Below are positions 19,270 to 26,518 of a stretch of DNA of 64,000 nt, piece by piece. The stretch's first letter is position 1; each line of letters starts with the position of its first letter. Source of the DNA: Aureispira sp. CCB-QB1 (GTDB lineage: Bacteria; Bacteroidota; Bacteroidia; Chitinophagales; Saprospiraceae); contig NZ_JHBV01000006.1 of NCBI RefSeq assembly GCF_000724545.1, forward strand, positions 1 through 64,000, written 5' to 3'. The notes beneath the pieces were generated by a model. It worked only from the letters and a program-made list of their open reading frames with translations. It ran no database searches and had not been told where the DNA came from. The position numbers and the translations under genes were made by a program.

Positions 19270-19353
19270 AAGCCAACAGACTAGAACCACGCCAGTAGTT
19301 ATAAAAAACTACCACTGCGCTAGTCGCTATGTTCTGTCATGGTTCTAGGTTTG
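19270..19353. repeat. Long imperfect palindrome after a small gene
   Basis: CTAGAACCA (19281-19289) pairs with TGGTTCTAG (19340-19348), extended outward by CCAAC...GTTTGG. Inside, GTAGTT and AACTAC form a second hairpin around AT-rich DNA. GTTAGGT follows at about 19356. The shape and position after a short single gene recall an integron attC site, but the 5' core does not match well. A folded RNA or a decayed mobile repeat is as likely. Confidence 0.4.
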
Positions 19354-19371
19354 GAATGTTAGGTGTTTATA

Positions 19372-19542
19372 CTATTTTATATCAGGGAATTTAGAAGATT
19401 TAAATTCTGTTGTAGTTGACAATTTAATTAAATTAATATCGATACCTCCGTTTGCCATATAATGGACATCATATACTTTAAAAATATACCCAATACCATC
19501 TATATTTAAAATGATTTTATCATTTTGAGTTGGTATTGACAT
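19372..19542 (-). CDS. Small hypothetical protein (56 aa)
   Basis: ATG at 19542 opens 56 codons encoding MSIPTQNDKIILNIDGIGYI followed by VYDVHYMANGG and ending SKFPDIK. Coding-like composition and a beta-strand pattern (KIILNIDGIGYIFKVYDV) support a real small protein. The family is unknown. It lies downstream of, and on the same strand as, the HEPN-like gene, 100 bases away. Confidence 0.45.
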   Translation of the reverse strand: MSIPTQNDKIILNIDGIGYIFKVYDVHYMANGGIDINLIKLSTTTEFKSSKFPDIK

Positions 19543-19642
19543 GAGTTCGATTTCTTTTTAAAATCGAAAATGTCTTTTTTCTAAATCAAACTCCATTAAT
19601 CATACTTTCATAACAATTATTTCTATTAAGTTATACTATAAT

Positions 19643-20425
19643 CTAAAAATCTCCACCACAGTTACATTCTACAATGTAGTCTTTTTTGTAAAAATTCATA
19701 AAGGAAGCAACAGATATTAATGCTTTGTCATATTTGAAATTTAATGACTTTTTTATTAGCCCCTCATACCTTAGCATATTATTATCCTCCTGTTTTGTAT
19801 GAATTATATCATCTCTAAACTCTTTTAAATTCCAAATCATACTATTAGCTGATGTAGAGTTCTTAAAGAAATTTTTTCCTGTAATATCTTCGAGTACTTT
19901 TGAAATCTTTGTTTTAAAGTCTAATGAGACCTGAATTTGTTGTTTGTTATAAAGTTCTGTTCTTTTTTTCGATGAAACTTTATAAATATAATTATCAGGT
20001 AGCATCTGATTTATAAATGACTCTATTGAAGTAAAAAGAAATATTGTAAATCCACTTGTTTTGCCATAATAGTCATAAATTTCATTAATGGCAGTTTCAT
20101 TTAAAAATGTGCTAAAATTGATTTTTTCAATAAGTTTTTTCCTTGCTTCTTTGATTCCCTTAATATATGATTGAGCACTATGAAAATAAATAAGTGTAGG
20201 ATCAGGTATTGGAAGTATTAAATTTTTTCCTTGAAACCTATGTAAACAACCTGCAATTACAATGTCTTCAGTTGTTTTTAAAAAAGTAATAATCTCATCT
20301 CTTTTTCTACTTATCTCCTTTGGGAGATTTTCTCCTAAATTCAATACTTTAGTGTTAGCTTCATTTTCTTTGAAGAAAGCCTTAGAATCCATTTGTAATA
20401 AGAATCTTTTCTTTATATGTTTCAT
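19643..20425 (-). CDS. HEPN-like protein, possible defence RNase
   Basis: A 260-residue, mostly helical protein. Near residue 212 it has LKEFRDDIIHTKQ, which fits the R-x4-6-H active site of HEPN RNases found in toxins, Abi systems and Cas proteins. The neighbouring NSTSANSMIWNL segment resembles the helix that precedes the motif in large 'HEPN/RiboL-PSP-HEPN/MAE_28990'-type proteins. The C-terminus has ECNCGG. It lies in a decayed island with hsdM and an old integrase, a common setting for defence genes. The family call is from one motif and is tentative. Confidence 0.5.
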   Translation of the reverse strand: MKHIKKRFLLQMDSKAFFKENEANTKVLNLGENLPKEISRKRDEIITFLKTTEDIVIAGCLHRFQGKNLILPIPDPTLIYFHSAQSYIKGIKEARKKLIEKINFSTFLNETAINEIYDYYGKTSGFTIFLFTSIESFINQMLPDNYIYKVSSKKRTELYNKQQIQVSLDFKTKISKVLEDITGKNFFKNSTSANSMIWNLKEFRDDIIHTKQEDNNMLRYEGLIKKSLNFKYDKALISVASFMNFYKKDYIVECNCGGDF

Positions 20426-20618
20426 TTTTTTGAGTTTAATTAGTGACTTTTAATGCAACATCTATAAAAATTAAAGTGCTAACAATAAAAATGAATGAAG
20501 ATAACCTACTATTCCATGTTCTTGATTTATCAAAAAAAGTTTCATACAGTTTTGTTACGAATTCAATCAAAGTTTTTTCTTTTGTTTATTAAGAAGGTAA
20601 TATTAATATGAAATATAA

Positions 20619-21553
20619 CTAAAATATCTTACTCTTAAGTTCTCGTATCCTATCGTTTTTAACTCCAAAACTCTCCAAGTATCGTTGCGTAGTCTCCAAC
20701 GACGAATGCCTAAAATGTTTCATCAAAGCCGCAGCATTGACCCCTTCCTCGATCATATCACGGGCGGCAGTATCTTTCCAACTATAAAAGGATTTATTTT
20801 CTATATCCGTCAAAAGATTGTATGTCGCCAATTGTTTTAAGACTATTCTATGTTTGTTGCAAATGGTATTCACACCACATCGAGCGGGAGCAGGCAGTAA
20901 GTCTTTGCCAAAAACAAAATACTCTAAAGGATATTTAGTAATTCTTACTTCTTTCAAAAAATCAATCAAATGATTAGGCATTGTAATACGAGCGAGGTTC
21001 TTGTTTTTGGTGCTTTCTCCGCTTAGGGTAATCATACCCGTTTTGACGTCTATATCTTCGATTTTAAGCCGTCTTAATTCAGCAGGGCGCAAAGCACAAT
21101 AATAACAAAGCGAAATAGCCAATAAAAGCCCGTTATCTTTGTCTTTTAGAAAATTGCAAATAATACCCGTTTCAGCAGAACTGAAAACCCGTCTTTTCTT
21201 TTGGGGAACTTTTAGCCTTTTGATGCCTACAAATGGGTTGTTGTTGATATACCCACGATCTACTAAAACATAAAAAAGAGACTTCATGTTAATTAGGTAA
21301 TTGTTTCGGGTAATGGGGGCAACCTTCTTTTTTAGCAGGACATAGTCTAAATATTGCAAGGCATCCAATTTGGTAAAATCTTCTAAATGACTGTCTATAT
21401 TCCCCAATTCTTCCCAGTATTTTGTAAAGCGCTCTAATAAGCTACTGTAGTCTAAGATTGTTTTTTTTCTTGCTTCATGTTTTTTTAGCTCTAAAGCTAT
21501 CTTTAATCCTTCAATTAATTTTATATCAATATTTGATTTGGTTTTGTTGTGTC
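20619..21553 (-). pseudogene. 5'-damaged tyrosine recombinase (old integrase)
   Basis: The catalytic domain is clear: ALRPAELRRLKIEDID (first Arg), STKNKNLARITM, YSWKDTAARDMI in place of HxxR, and KHFRHSSLETTQRYL with the tyrosine nucleophile. A TTG start at 21407 would give 262 residues. However, the frame stays open upstream to a TGA at 21554-21552 and encodes a core-binding N-terminus (LIEGLKIALELKKHEARKK, then ILDYSSLLERF) with no ATG in it. A typical member is about 400 residues. I read this as a 5'-truncated or frameshifted gene, a relic of an earlier integration at the same tRNA-Ala. Confidence 0.7.
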
Positions 21554-21874
21554 ACAAAATGTATTTTAAAATCACGATTGGGAATGTGTAAATACTATTC
21601 TAAAGGGGAAGGTTCGACACAGTTTGCACAGGCGTCACACTTTTATTTTGCTAGAACTGTGCTTTGTAGGGTGTTGGTTATTAGTTTTTATGCGAAAAAA
21701 TCACAGAAGTACACTTTTTATGTTTCTTTTCTTGTAAAGTTTTAAAAAAATAAAAATGAAATTTTTTGTTTGTCACTTTTTAGGCTGTTTTTAAAATTGT
21801 AATTCTAAATAAAATCAATGCTTGGAATTGAATCCAAAATTTTATTAGAGTTATGAGAGGTGTATAAATAGCAA

Positions 21875-21911
21875 AAGGCGTAAATAATTGTTTTTCAATT
21901 ACTTACGCCTT
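21875..21911 (-). terminator. Probable original tRNA-Ala terminator, now separated from its tRNA
   Basis: AAGGCGTAAATAATTG (21875-21890) pairs with CAATTACTTACGCCTT (21896-21911), 16 bp with one mismatch. On the minus strand it is followed by TTTTGC. It lies only 11 bases beyond the left copy of the tRNA-Ala 3' end. Before integration it would have sat just downstream of the tRNA gene. Confidence 0.65.
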
Positions 21912-21922
21912 AAAAGATATAG

Positions 21923-21937
21923 GTGGAGAGTATCGGA
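21923..21937. repeat. attL: 15-bp copy of the tRNA-Ala 3' end
   Basis: GTGGAGAGTATCGGA here is identical to bases 44464-44478, which cover the discriminator base, acceptor 3' strand and part of the T arm of tRNA-Ala. It marks the left boundary of the integrated element. Confidence 0.85.
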
Positions 21938-22107
21938 TATATCACACCTTTTATAATGAAAAGATAATCATACTATAACATATTAGATTTGACACTATAA
22001 GTCTATGTAGATGTCATAAGGGAAACCAATGGTTTTGTATTAAAAAGCTATTTTAGTGACATTTTTTTAAAGTATATATATAGTGTGTTTTTCAAAACCT
22101 GTTTTGC

Positions 22108-22348
22108 TGTAACATTTGTCACATATTTTAAATTGTAATATTTAAACTACGATAAATAAAGGATTACAGACAAAAAAAACGATGTGACAGGAAGCGTTAC
22201 AGGGTGTTACACAGTGTTACATTTTTGGAGCCTAAATGTTACAAATGTTACAGGGTGTAACAGGGGTGTAACGCCCCATGTCACATTTTTAAAGTATTGA
22301 TTTACAGTATAAAAAAGTGTTAAATGTTACAATGTTACAAATGTGACA
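22108..22348. repeat. Iteron-like cluster of TGTTACA repeats
   Basis: Within about 240 bases the hexamer GTTACA or its complement TGTAAC occurs about ten times (for example at 22196, 22206, 22216, 22238, 22247, 22256, 22267, 22326 and 22334). It is mixed with TGTCAC/GTGACA variants (22118, 22184, 22279 and 22343). Spacing is partly regular at 8-11 bases. The cluster lies at the left end of the element with no gene inside, as expected of a replication origin with initiator sites or of a multi-site operator. Confidence 0.7.
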
Positions 22349-22397
22349 CTAAAACGGGGAGGCTCGAAAAAATACAGCGCAAAACAGCTTTTTGTAT

Positions 22398-22661
22398 TTA
22401 TATTCCATCCAATAACTCTTTGTTTGTGACATCAATGTACATTCCTCCCTTTATTGCCTTGAGGGGTTTAATATTATTAGGCTCATTCCCCAAGAAGCTT
22501 TCTAAATAATCCAAACGGGCTTTTAATTGCTCGTTTAGCTCTTTGGAATGCTCCTGTTTGTTTCTGTACAGCTCGATGACATACTCCAAATCTTTTACTT
22601 TTTCTTTTAGCTGCTTGATCTCCTGTTCTAACAGGAATTTTTCTATTCTATTATTTTGCAC
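22398..22661 (-). CDS. Small coiled-coil protein
   Basis: An 87-residue acidic/basic protein. Residues 8-58 form an uninterrupted heptad pattern (IKQLKEKVKDLEYVIEL, then LNEQLKARLDYLESFL), so a parallel coiled coil is likely. No signal peptide or catalytic motif. Its stop codon abuts the iteron region and it is followed, on the same strand, by the repressor gene upstream, suggesting a two-gene immunity transcript. Function is unknown. Confidence 0.55.
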   Translation of the reverse strand: MQNNRIEKFLLEQEIKQLKEKVKDLEYVIELYRNKQEHSKELNEQLKARLDYLESFLGNEPNNIKPLKAIKGGMYIDVTNKELLDGI

Positions 22662-22722
22662 AATAGTAGGGTTTTATAAATGATTTAATCTATCTGGTCC
22701 CCTTTCGTGCTTCTAGTACTTG

Positions 22723-23097
22723 CTAAGCGGTTAATTCTTTTAACTTCTTAATTTGTTTGTCCTTTTCAGCTAGGTTCTTTTTTTGAAGTTGAACGGTATC
22801 TCTTAAGTCTTTGACAGATGCTTCTAGTATTTGTATCATCTTATCTCTTTGTCGGATGCGTTCTTCTAAATCTCCCGTTTCATCCAGTAACATATCGCCT
22901 TGACCTATTAAGAGCCAATTCATATTTAAGTTTGGATAATTCTCTTTTAGTGGGACTAAAATTTTAGAACTTGGCAAAGTCTCTCCTTTTATAGCTTTTA
23001 ATAAAGAGGTTTGGGAAACTCCAATTTTAGTTCCTATTGCTGTTGGATTAGAATTAATGTTTTTTACAAAAATCTTAAGTCGTTGGTTTATAGACAT
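22723..23097 (-). CDS. XRE-family repressor with coiled-coil tail
   Basis: A 124-residue protein. Residues 5-65 are a Cro/CI-type helix-turn-helix (PTAIGTKIGVSQTSLLKAI with recognition helix, then PNLNMNWLLIGQGDM, the segment typical of Bacteroidota phage repressors). Residues 78-122 are a leucine/lysine coiled coil for oligomerisation. There is no S24 autoprotease domain. It is transcribed away from the replication genes across a 400-base regulatory region, so it is the best candidate for the lysogeny repressor. Confidence 0.75.
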   Translation of the reverse strand: MSINQRLKIFVKNINSNPTAIGTKIGVSQTSLLKAIKGETLPSSKILVPLKENYPNLNMNWLLIGQGDMLLDETGDLEERIRQRDKMIQILEASVKDLRDTVQLQKKNLAEKDKQIKKLKELTA

Positions 23098-23397
23098 TTG
23101 GAGGTGTTTTAAAAATAAAATGCGTAAAATAATCAGTTTTTTACTTCAAAAAGTTTGTTTTTTACAATCAAAAGATTTAGTTTTGTATAACAAGGTTGCA
23201 CTTTAAGGCTCTAAAGTCTTACTTTAGGTTTTGAAAGTGTGGTTTTAAGTCATAAAAGTACGCTTTTTAAGTGTAAAAGTTTAAAGGGTAATCCCTTAGT
23301 TTGTCATTTTTTGGCTAAAAACACCATGATCTATAATTAGGCTTTAAGTTTTCTATATATACGGCAATGGCTTGGGAAGGAGCTTTTTGCCGTAACT
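23098..23397. promoter_or_regulatory. Divergent regulatory region of the element
   Basis: The gap between the repressor and the first rightward gene has repeated (T)AAAGT/ACTTT(A) words between 23150 and 23290 (for example CACTTTAAGG, TAAAGTCTTACTTTAGG, AAAAGTACGC), which could be operators. ACGGCAA (23361-23367) and TTGCCGT (23387-23393) form a hairpin just before the tRNA-like sequence. Confidence 0.45.
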
Positions 23398-23469
23398 GGG
23401 GGAAAAGGTAGGATGGTCTTTATGTAGTTTTCTACTGTCCTTTGTGGGGTTCGATTCCCCGCTCCCCTA
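23398..23469 (+). tRNA. tRNA-like sequence (degenerate or unusual tRNA)
   Basis: The 3' half is tRNA-like: T arm TGGGGTTCGATTCCCCG, acceptor strand CTCCCCT and A, then a T-run. GGGGGA at 23398-23403 can pair with TCCCCT. A D-like arm (AAGG-TAGGATGG-TCTT) and an anticodon-like arm (TGTAG-TTTTCTA-CTGTC) can be drawn, giving anticodon TTC (Glu) or, shifted, TCT (Arg). Positions 7-9 do not fit a regular tRNA. It may be a divergent viral tRNA, a tRNA-derived element or a decoy. Confidence 0.4.
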
Positions 23470-23497
23470 CTATTTTTTTACTAACAAATTTTTAATT

Positions 23498-23863
23498 ATG
23501 TCTGATAAAAAAGTGAGTCTGTCAGCTACTGTATCTGCTAAGATAGACCCGTCATTGAAAGTGAATCTACTAAAGAGAGCTAGTGATTTAGGGGTAACTG
23601 TTTCTGAACTAGTATCAAATTGTATAGTTAGGGGGCTTTCAGGAGATTTACATAAATCGATTCAAAAAGAAAACGATTTACCCTTGAGACAGTTTTTTTC
23701 TTATCAACATCTCCCAAAAGATAAGCAAGAAGTATCAAAGAGATTTACAGAATTAGCTGATTATATTAGTGATGAGCTGCCAAGAAATCCCGAAACATTT
23801 GCTTGTATTCGGAAATTATTGGAGGCTAAAGATTGCGCAGTTCGTTCCTCTTTTATGAAATAA
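23498..23863 (+). CDS. Ribbon-helix-helix-like DNA-binding protein
   Basis: I use the ATG at 23498 (MSDKKVSLSATVSAKIDPSL...), because codons before it read through the tRNA-like sequence. The 121-residue protein has an N-terminal strand-helix-helix pattern (VSLSATVSAKIDPSLKVNLL, then RASDLGVTVSELV) typical of CopG/Arc-type repressors, followed by a helical tail. It is the first rightward gene of the element, divergent from the repressor, so a Cro-like or early regulator role is plausible. Confidence 0.6.
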   Translation: MSDKKVSLSATVSAKIDPSLKVNLLKRASDLGVTVSELVSNCIVRGLSGDLHKSIQKENDLPLRQFFSYQHLPKDKQEVSKRFTELADYISDELPRNPETFACIRKLLEAKDCAVRSSFMK

Positions 23864-23881
23864 TTTTTCTCCCTTATTTGC

Positions 23882-23928
23882 ACGTAGGGCAAGTCCCTCG
23901 CTCTAAAAGCATTGTCCTACGTTTTTTT
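23882..23928 (+). terminator. Hairpin terminator
   Basis: ACGTAGGGCAA (from 23882) pairs with TTGTCCTACGT (ending 23921/22), followed by seven T. It ends the ribbon-helix-helix gene transcript before the next ATG at 23956. Confidence 0.65.
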
Positions 23929-23955
23929 ATTTTATTAATAATAATCAATAGACCT

Positions 23956-24291
23956 ATGCAAAAGTTAAATACAGAAGATGAAGTCAAAGAATTAGAATTG
24001 AGACTACAAGAAAGCCTCATCGCAGATTTAAAAACATTCTTCGTCCATTCTAAACTAGAAAGGGGTAATTTGCATGAGTTGTTAGGTATATCAAAAACTA
24101 AACTGACGCATCTAAAAAAGAATCCTAGAAAAATAGGCACGTTGATACTAGCCAAAGAGATTGCAGAACGGACAGGCATACGTGCAAGCGTTCTTATTAA
24201 TACGATAGGATTTGGAAAGGAAAATATTACGCTCCTAGAAATGGAGAATTTAATTTTTGAAGAGACTTTTATGGAGTCTAAAAGCGAATAA
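23956..24291 (+). CDS. Small helix-turn-helix protein
   Basis: The ATG at 23956 (MQKLNTEDEV...) gives 111 residues; codons further upstream overlap the terminator and are not coding. Residues 38-100 read as an HTH domain (LLGISKTKLTHLKKNPRKIG, then LAKEIAERTGI). It is a likely DNA-binding regulator of the element's early region. Confidence 0.6.
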   Translation: MQKLNTEDEVKELELRLQESLIADLKTFFVHSKLERGNLHELLGISKTKLTHLKKNPRKIGTLILAKEIAERTGIRASVLINTIGFGKENITLLEMENLIFEETFMESKSE

Positions 24292-24342
24292 CACACCGCC
24301 CGAATAGGGCACTACTTCACATATATTTTATTCAAAAAAGAT

Positions 24343-24391
24343 AAAAGCCCCGTAAATACCATTTTACGACGTGGCACGGGACTTTTATTTC
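24343..24391 (+). terminator. Hairpin terminator
   Basis: AAAAGCCCCGT (24343-24353) pairs with ACGGGACTTTT (about 24377-24387) around a 23-base loop, followed by TATTT. It separates the two small regulators from the gene at 24410. Confidence 0.6.
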
Positions 24392-24409
24392 TAAAACCAA
24401 CGTAAAGTT

Positions 24410-25372
24410 ATGGAAAAAGTACCAAAAAAGCAAGACAAGGTCTTCCAGTTGCCCGACGAAAGGAAGGTGGTTTTTGTACCAACAGAGCCGAATGCTTCTG
24501 AGTGGGTACAACGGGATTATATAGAGCCTATTGAGCTGACCGAACAAGAACAGCTCAAAGCAGCGTCTTTAAAATATGATGCTGCCAAAGTACTAAAAGT
24601 AAAAATTGCTTTGGTAGAAGGGAAAACCCCTACCGAAATAGAAAAGCAAGATAAGGTCAGCCGATCATCTGTGCATAAGTACAAAAAAATCCTTTCCGAA
24701 AAACACATCGAAAAACTCAAAAAAGACAGGCAAAACACAAAAAAAGTCAAAAGTGTGTTTCCTATTTGGTTGATTCCCTGTTTTTTAAGTGCAGAAAACA
24801 CAAATCCTCATTCTTGGGGCTTGTTGTTCCTTTTTTTCTTAATGATTTGGGTTTGGTTACAACAGGAATGGAAGAAACAAAAACAAGCACGAATCAAGCA
24901 TCGAGAGAATACGGCAAAATTAAGAAGATTATTTCATCATGTTTTTGACTTGAGCTATCGGCAATACCCTATCGTTGTCGATTCAAAAAAGGAAGCCGAC
25001 CACTGGCGCAAATTGCTAAAAGAGTATAACAATTCTGGACGAATGGTGCACCACCTAGAACGATTGTCAGGGCAAACCAATACTCAACATTGGGCACAAA
25101 AAGAAAAATTTGCATCCGATTACAAAAAGGCAAATGCTCACAGAATTAGAGAAGGAGAAGAACGAGCAGCCAAAGAGATGGAAAAATTAGAAAGTTTGGG
25201 CTTGTTGGATTATTTCTATTGGTCCCGAAAAGATTCAGATTTGTTCGAAACGTCTAGGGACTACTTATTCAAAACAGTAGCATTTTATGCTAAACATGAA
25301 ACTGTACCAACAGAAGATAAAGCAAGAAGCAAAAGAATGTTTGATTTAATTCCTGAAGAACTAAAAAACTAA
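24410..25372 (+). CDS. HTH-plus-membrane-span protein of the element
   Basis: A 320-residue protein with an N-terminal resolvase-like helix-turn-helix (residues 60-100: KVKIALVEGKTPTEIEKQDK then SRSSVHKYKKIL), then one strongly hydrophobic span (about 136-155, SWGLLFLFFLMIWVWL). The remainder is a charged helical domain with many tryptophan and tyrosine residues. DNA-binding and membrane parts in one chain suggest a membrane-tethered replication or regulatory protein. I do not recognise the full-length family. Confidence 0.6.
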   Translation: MEKVPKKQDKVFQLPDERKVVFVPTEPNASEWVQRDYIEPIELTEQEQLKAASLKYDAAKVLKVKIALVEGKTPTEIEKQDKVSRSSVHKYKKILSEKHIEKLKKDRQNTKKVKSVFPIWLIPCFLSAENTNPHSWGLLFLFFLMIWVWLQQEWKKQKQARIKHRENTAKLRRLFHHVFDLSYRQYPIVVDSKKEADHWRKLLKEYNNSGRMVHHLERLSGQTNTQHWAQKEKFASDYKKANAHRIREGEERAAKEMEKLESLGLLDYFYWSRKDSDLFETSRDYLFKTVAFYAKHETVPTEDKARSKRMFDLIPEELKN

Positions 25373-25377
25373 ACGAA

Positions 25378-25473
25378 ATGAACAACGAGACAAAAAACTT
25401 CGAATATAAAACGATTCTTTGGCTGCTTCTTTTGGCGGTTGGAGCAATTGTTCAAATGATTGCAAACTCTTAA
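25378..25473 (+). CDS. 31-aa single-span membrane peptide
   Basis: ATG at 25378, five bases after the previous stop, encodes MNNETKNFEYK followed by a membrane span (TILWLLLLAVGAIVQMIA) and a short end. Tight packing between two genes of the same strand supports it. Function unknown. Confidence 0.45.
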   Translation: MNNETKNFEYKTILWLLLLAVGAIVQMIANS

Positions 25474-25484
25474 AAATAGAACTC

Positions 25485-25805
25485 ATGGCAACAAAACATC
25501 TTTTTATACAAGGTCCCAAATGTTCGGGAAAAACAAAACTAGCACAAAGTATTCTCGATCTAACGCCCTCCAAGTTTACAACTATAATGGGCGTTAATAT
25601 CAACAGTATTTTTCTAGGCAAATACAAAGAGTTGCCCTATCTCAAAAAAGTTCTTTTTGATGAGGTAGACAGCGAAGAACAAATATTGGAGATCGTCCGA
25701 TTAATGGAAATGTTTGCGCCTGATTGCGCTTTGATATTTACTTCCAATGTCCTTGATATTGATATGAGTAAGGATGAGCGATTTAATGTTTTTAATACTT
25801 TTTAA
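25485..25805 (+). CDS. Minimal P-loop ATPase
   Basis: I use the ATG at 25485 (MATKHLFIQG...). The 106-residue protein has Walker A GPKCSGKT (residues 10-17) and a Walker B-like VLFDEVDS near residue 57, then IFTSN (sensor-1-like Asn). This is the core of an AAA+/STAND-like nucleotide switch without further domains. It is too short to be an independent helicase and may act with the primase-helicase or methyltransferase. Confidence 0.6.
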   Translation: MATKHLFIQGPKCSGKTKLAQSILDLTPSKFTTIMGVNINSIFLGKYKELPYLKKVLFDEVDSEEQILEIVRLMEMFAPDCALIFTSNVLDIDMSKDERFNVFNTF

Positions 25806-25825
25806 ATAATGCTAAAAAAACTTTT

Positions 25826-26518
25826 ATGTTCAGTTATTATGGATCGAAGGGTAAGGTCGTACAACTTTACCCCAAGCCTAAATTTGATACGATTATAGAA
25901 CCTTTTGCAGGAAGCGCAAGATACTCATTAAGATTCTTTGAAAATAATATAATCCTTGTGGATGCTTATAAAGTAATTGTTGATTTGTGGAATTATCTTA
26001 TAGCGGCACCTGCAAAAGATATAAGAAAACTCCCTAATCTTCCTGCAGGTAGCAGATTTAAAATAGAGGATTTTGACTGCCCAGGTCAATATTATCTGTT
26101 TGGTTATTTGTGTAATCAAGGTGCAGCTTATGCGCGCAGCCAAGTATCCACAAGAGGATCAGAACGGTTTGAATATAATAAAAAAAATGTAATTAATAAT
26201 TTACATAAAATTCGGCATTGGAAAGTATTTCATTCTGATTACAAAGATATTTCAAATTTAGAAGCTACTTGGTTTATTGATGCCCCTTATCAAGAAGGAG
26301 GTCACAAATATAAGCACAACAAAATAAATTACTCTGAGCTTAAAAAGTTCATATTATCTAGAAAGGGGCAGGTCATTGCATGCGAAAACATGAATGCTAA
26401 ATGGATGAATTTCACCCCTATGATCTCCATGCAAGGAATGAAAAAAAAGACAGTTGAAGCTCTTTATAGCAATTACCCAACAGCTTTTGATAATAAGCAA
26501 GCTAAATTTAAGTTCTAA
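25826..26518 (+). CDS. D12-class DNA adenine N6-methyltransferase
   Basis: A 230-residue methyltransferase. SAM-binding motif EPFAGSARY (residues 21-29) and catalytic motif IDAPY (about residue 156), a variant of DPPY, appear in the alpha-class (Dam-like) order, and the N-terminus FSYYGSKGK matches the family start. It probably methylates adenine in viral DNA, either for protection from host restriction or for timing replication. The stop codon overlaps the start of the PAPS-reductase-like gene (TAATG). Confidence 0.82.
   Translation: MFSYYGSKGKVVQLYPKPKFDTIIEPFAGSARYSLRFFENNIILVDAYKVIVDLWNYLIAAPAKDIRKLPNLPAGSRFKIEDFDCPGQYYLFGYLCNQGAAYARSQVSTRGSERFEYNKKNVINNLHKIRHWKVFHSDYKDISNLEATWFIDAPYQEGGHKYKHNKINYSELKKFILSRKGQVIACENMNAKWMNFTPMISMQGMKKKTVEALYSNYPTAFDNKQAKFKF

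Noticed and set aside
22108-22348. CRISPR-like array from regularly repeated GTTACA words
   Set aside because: Repeat units are only 6-7 bases with 8-11 base spacing and no unique spacers, and there is no cas gene.
23874-24296. 140-aa minus-strand frame
   Set aside because: It mirrors the small HTH gene at 23956-24291 and runs through its upstream terminator; serine/cysteine-rich shadow composition.
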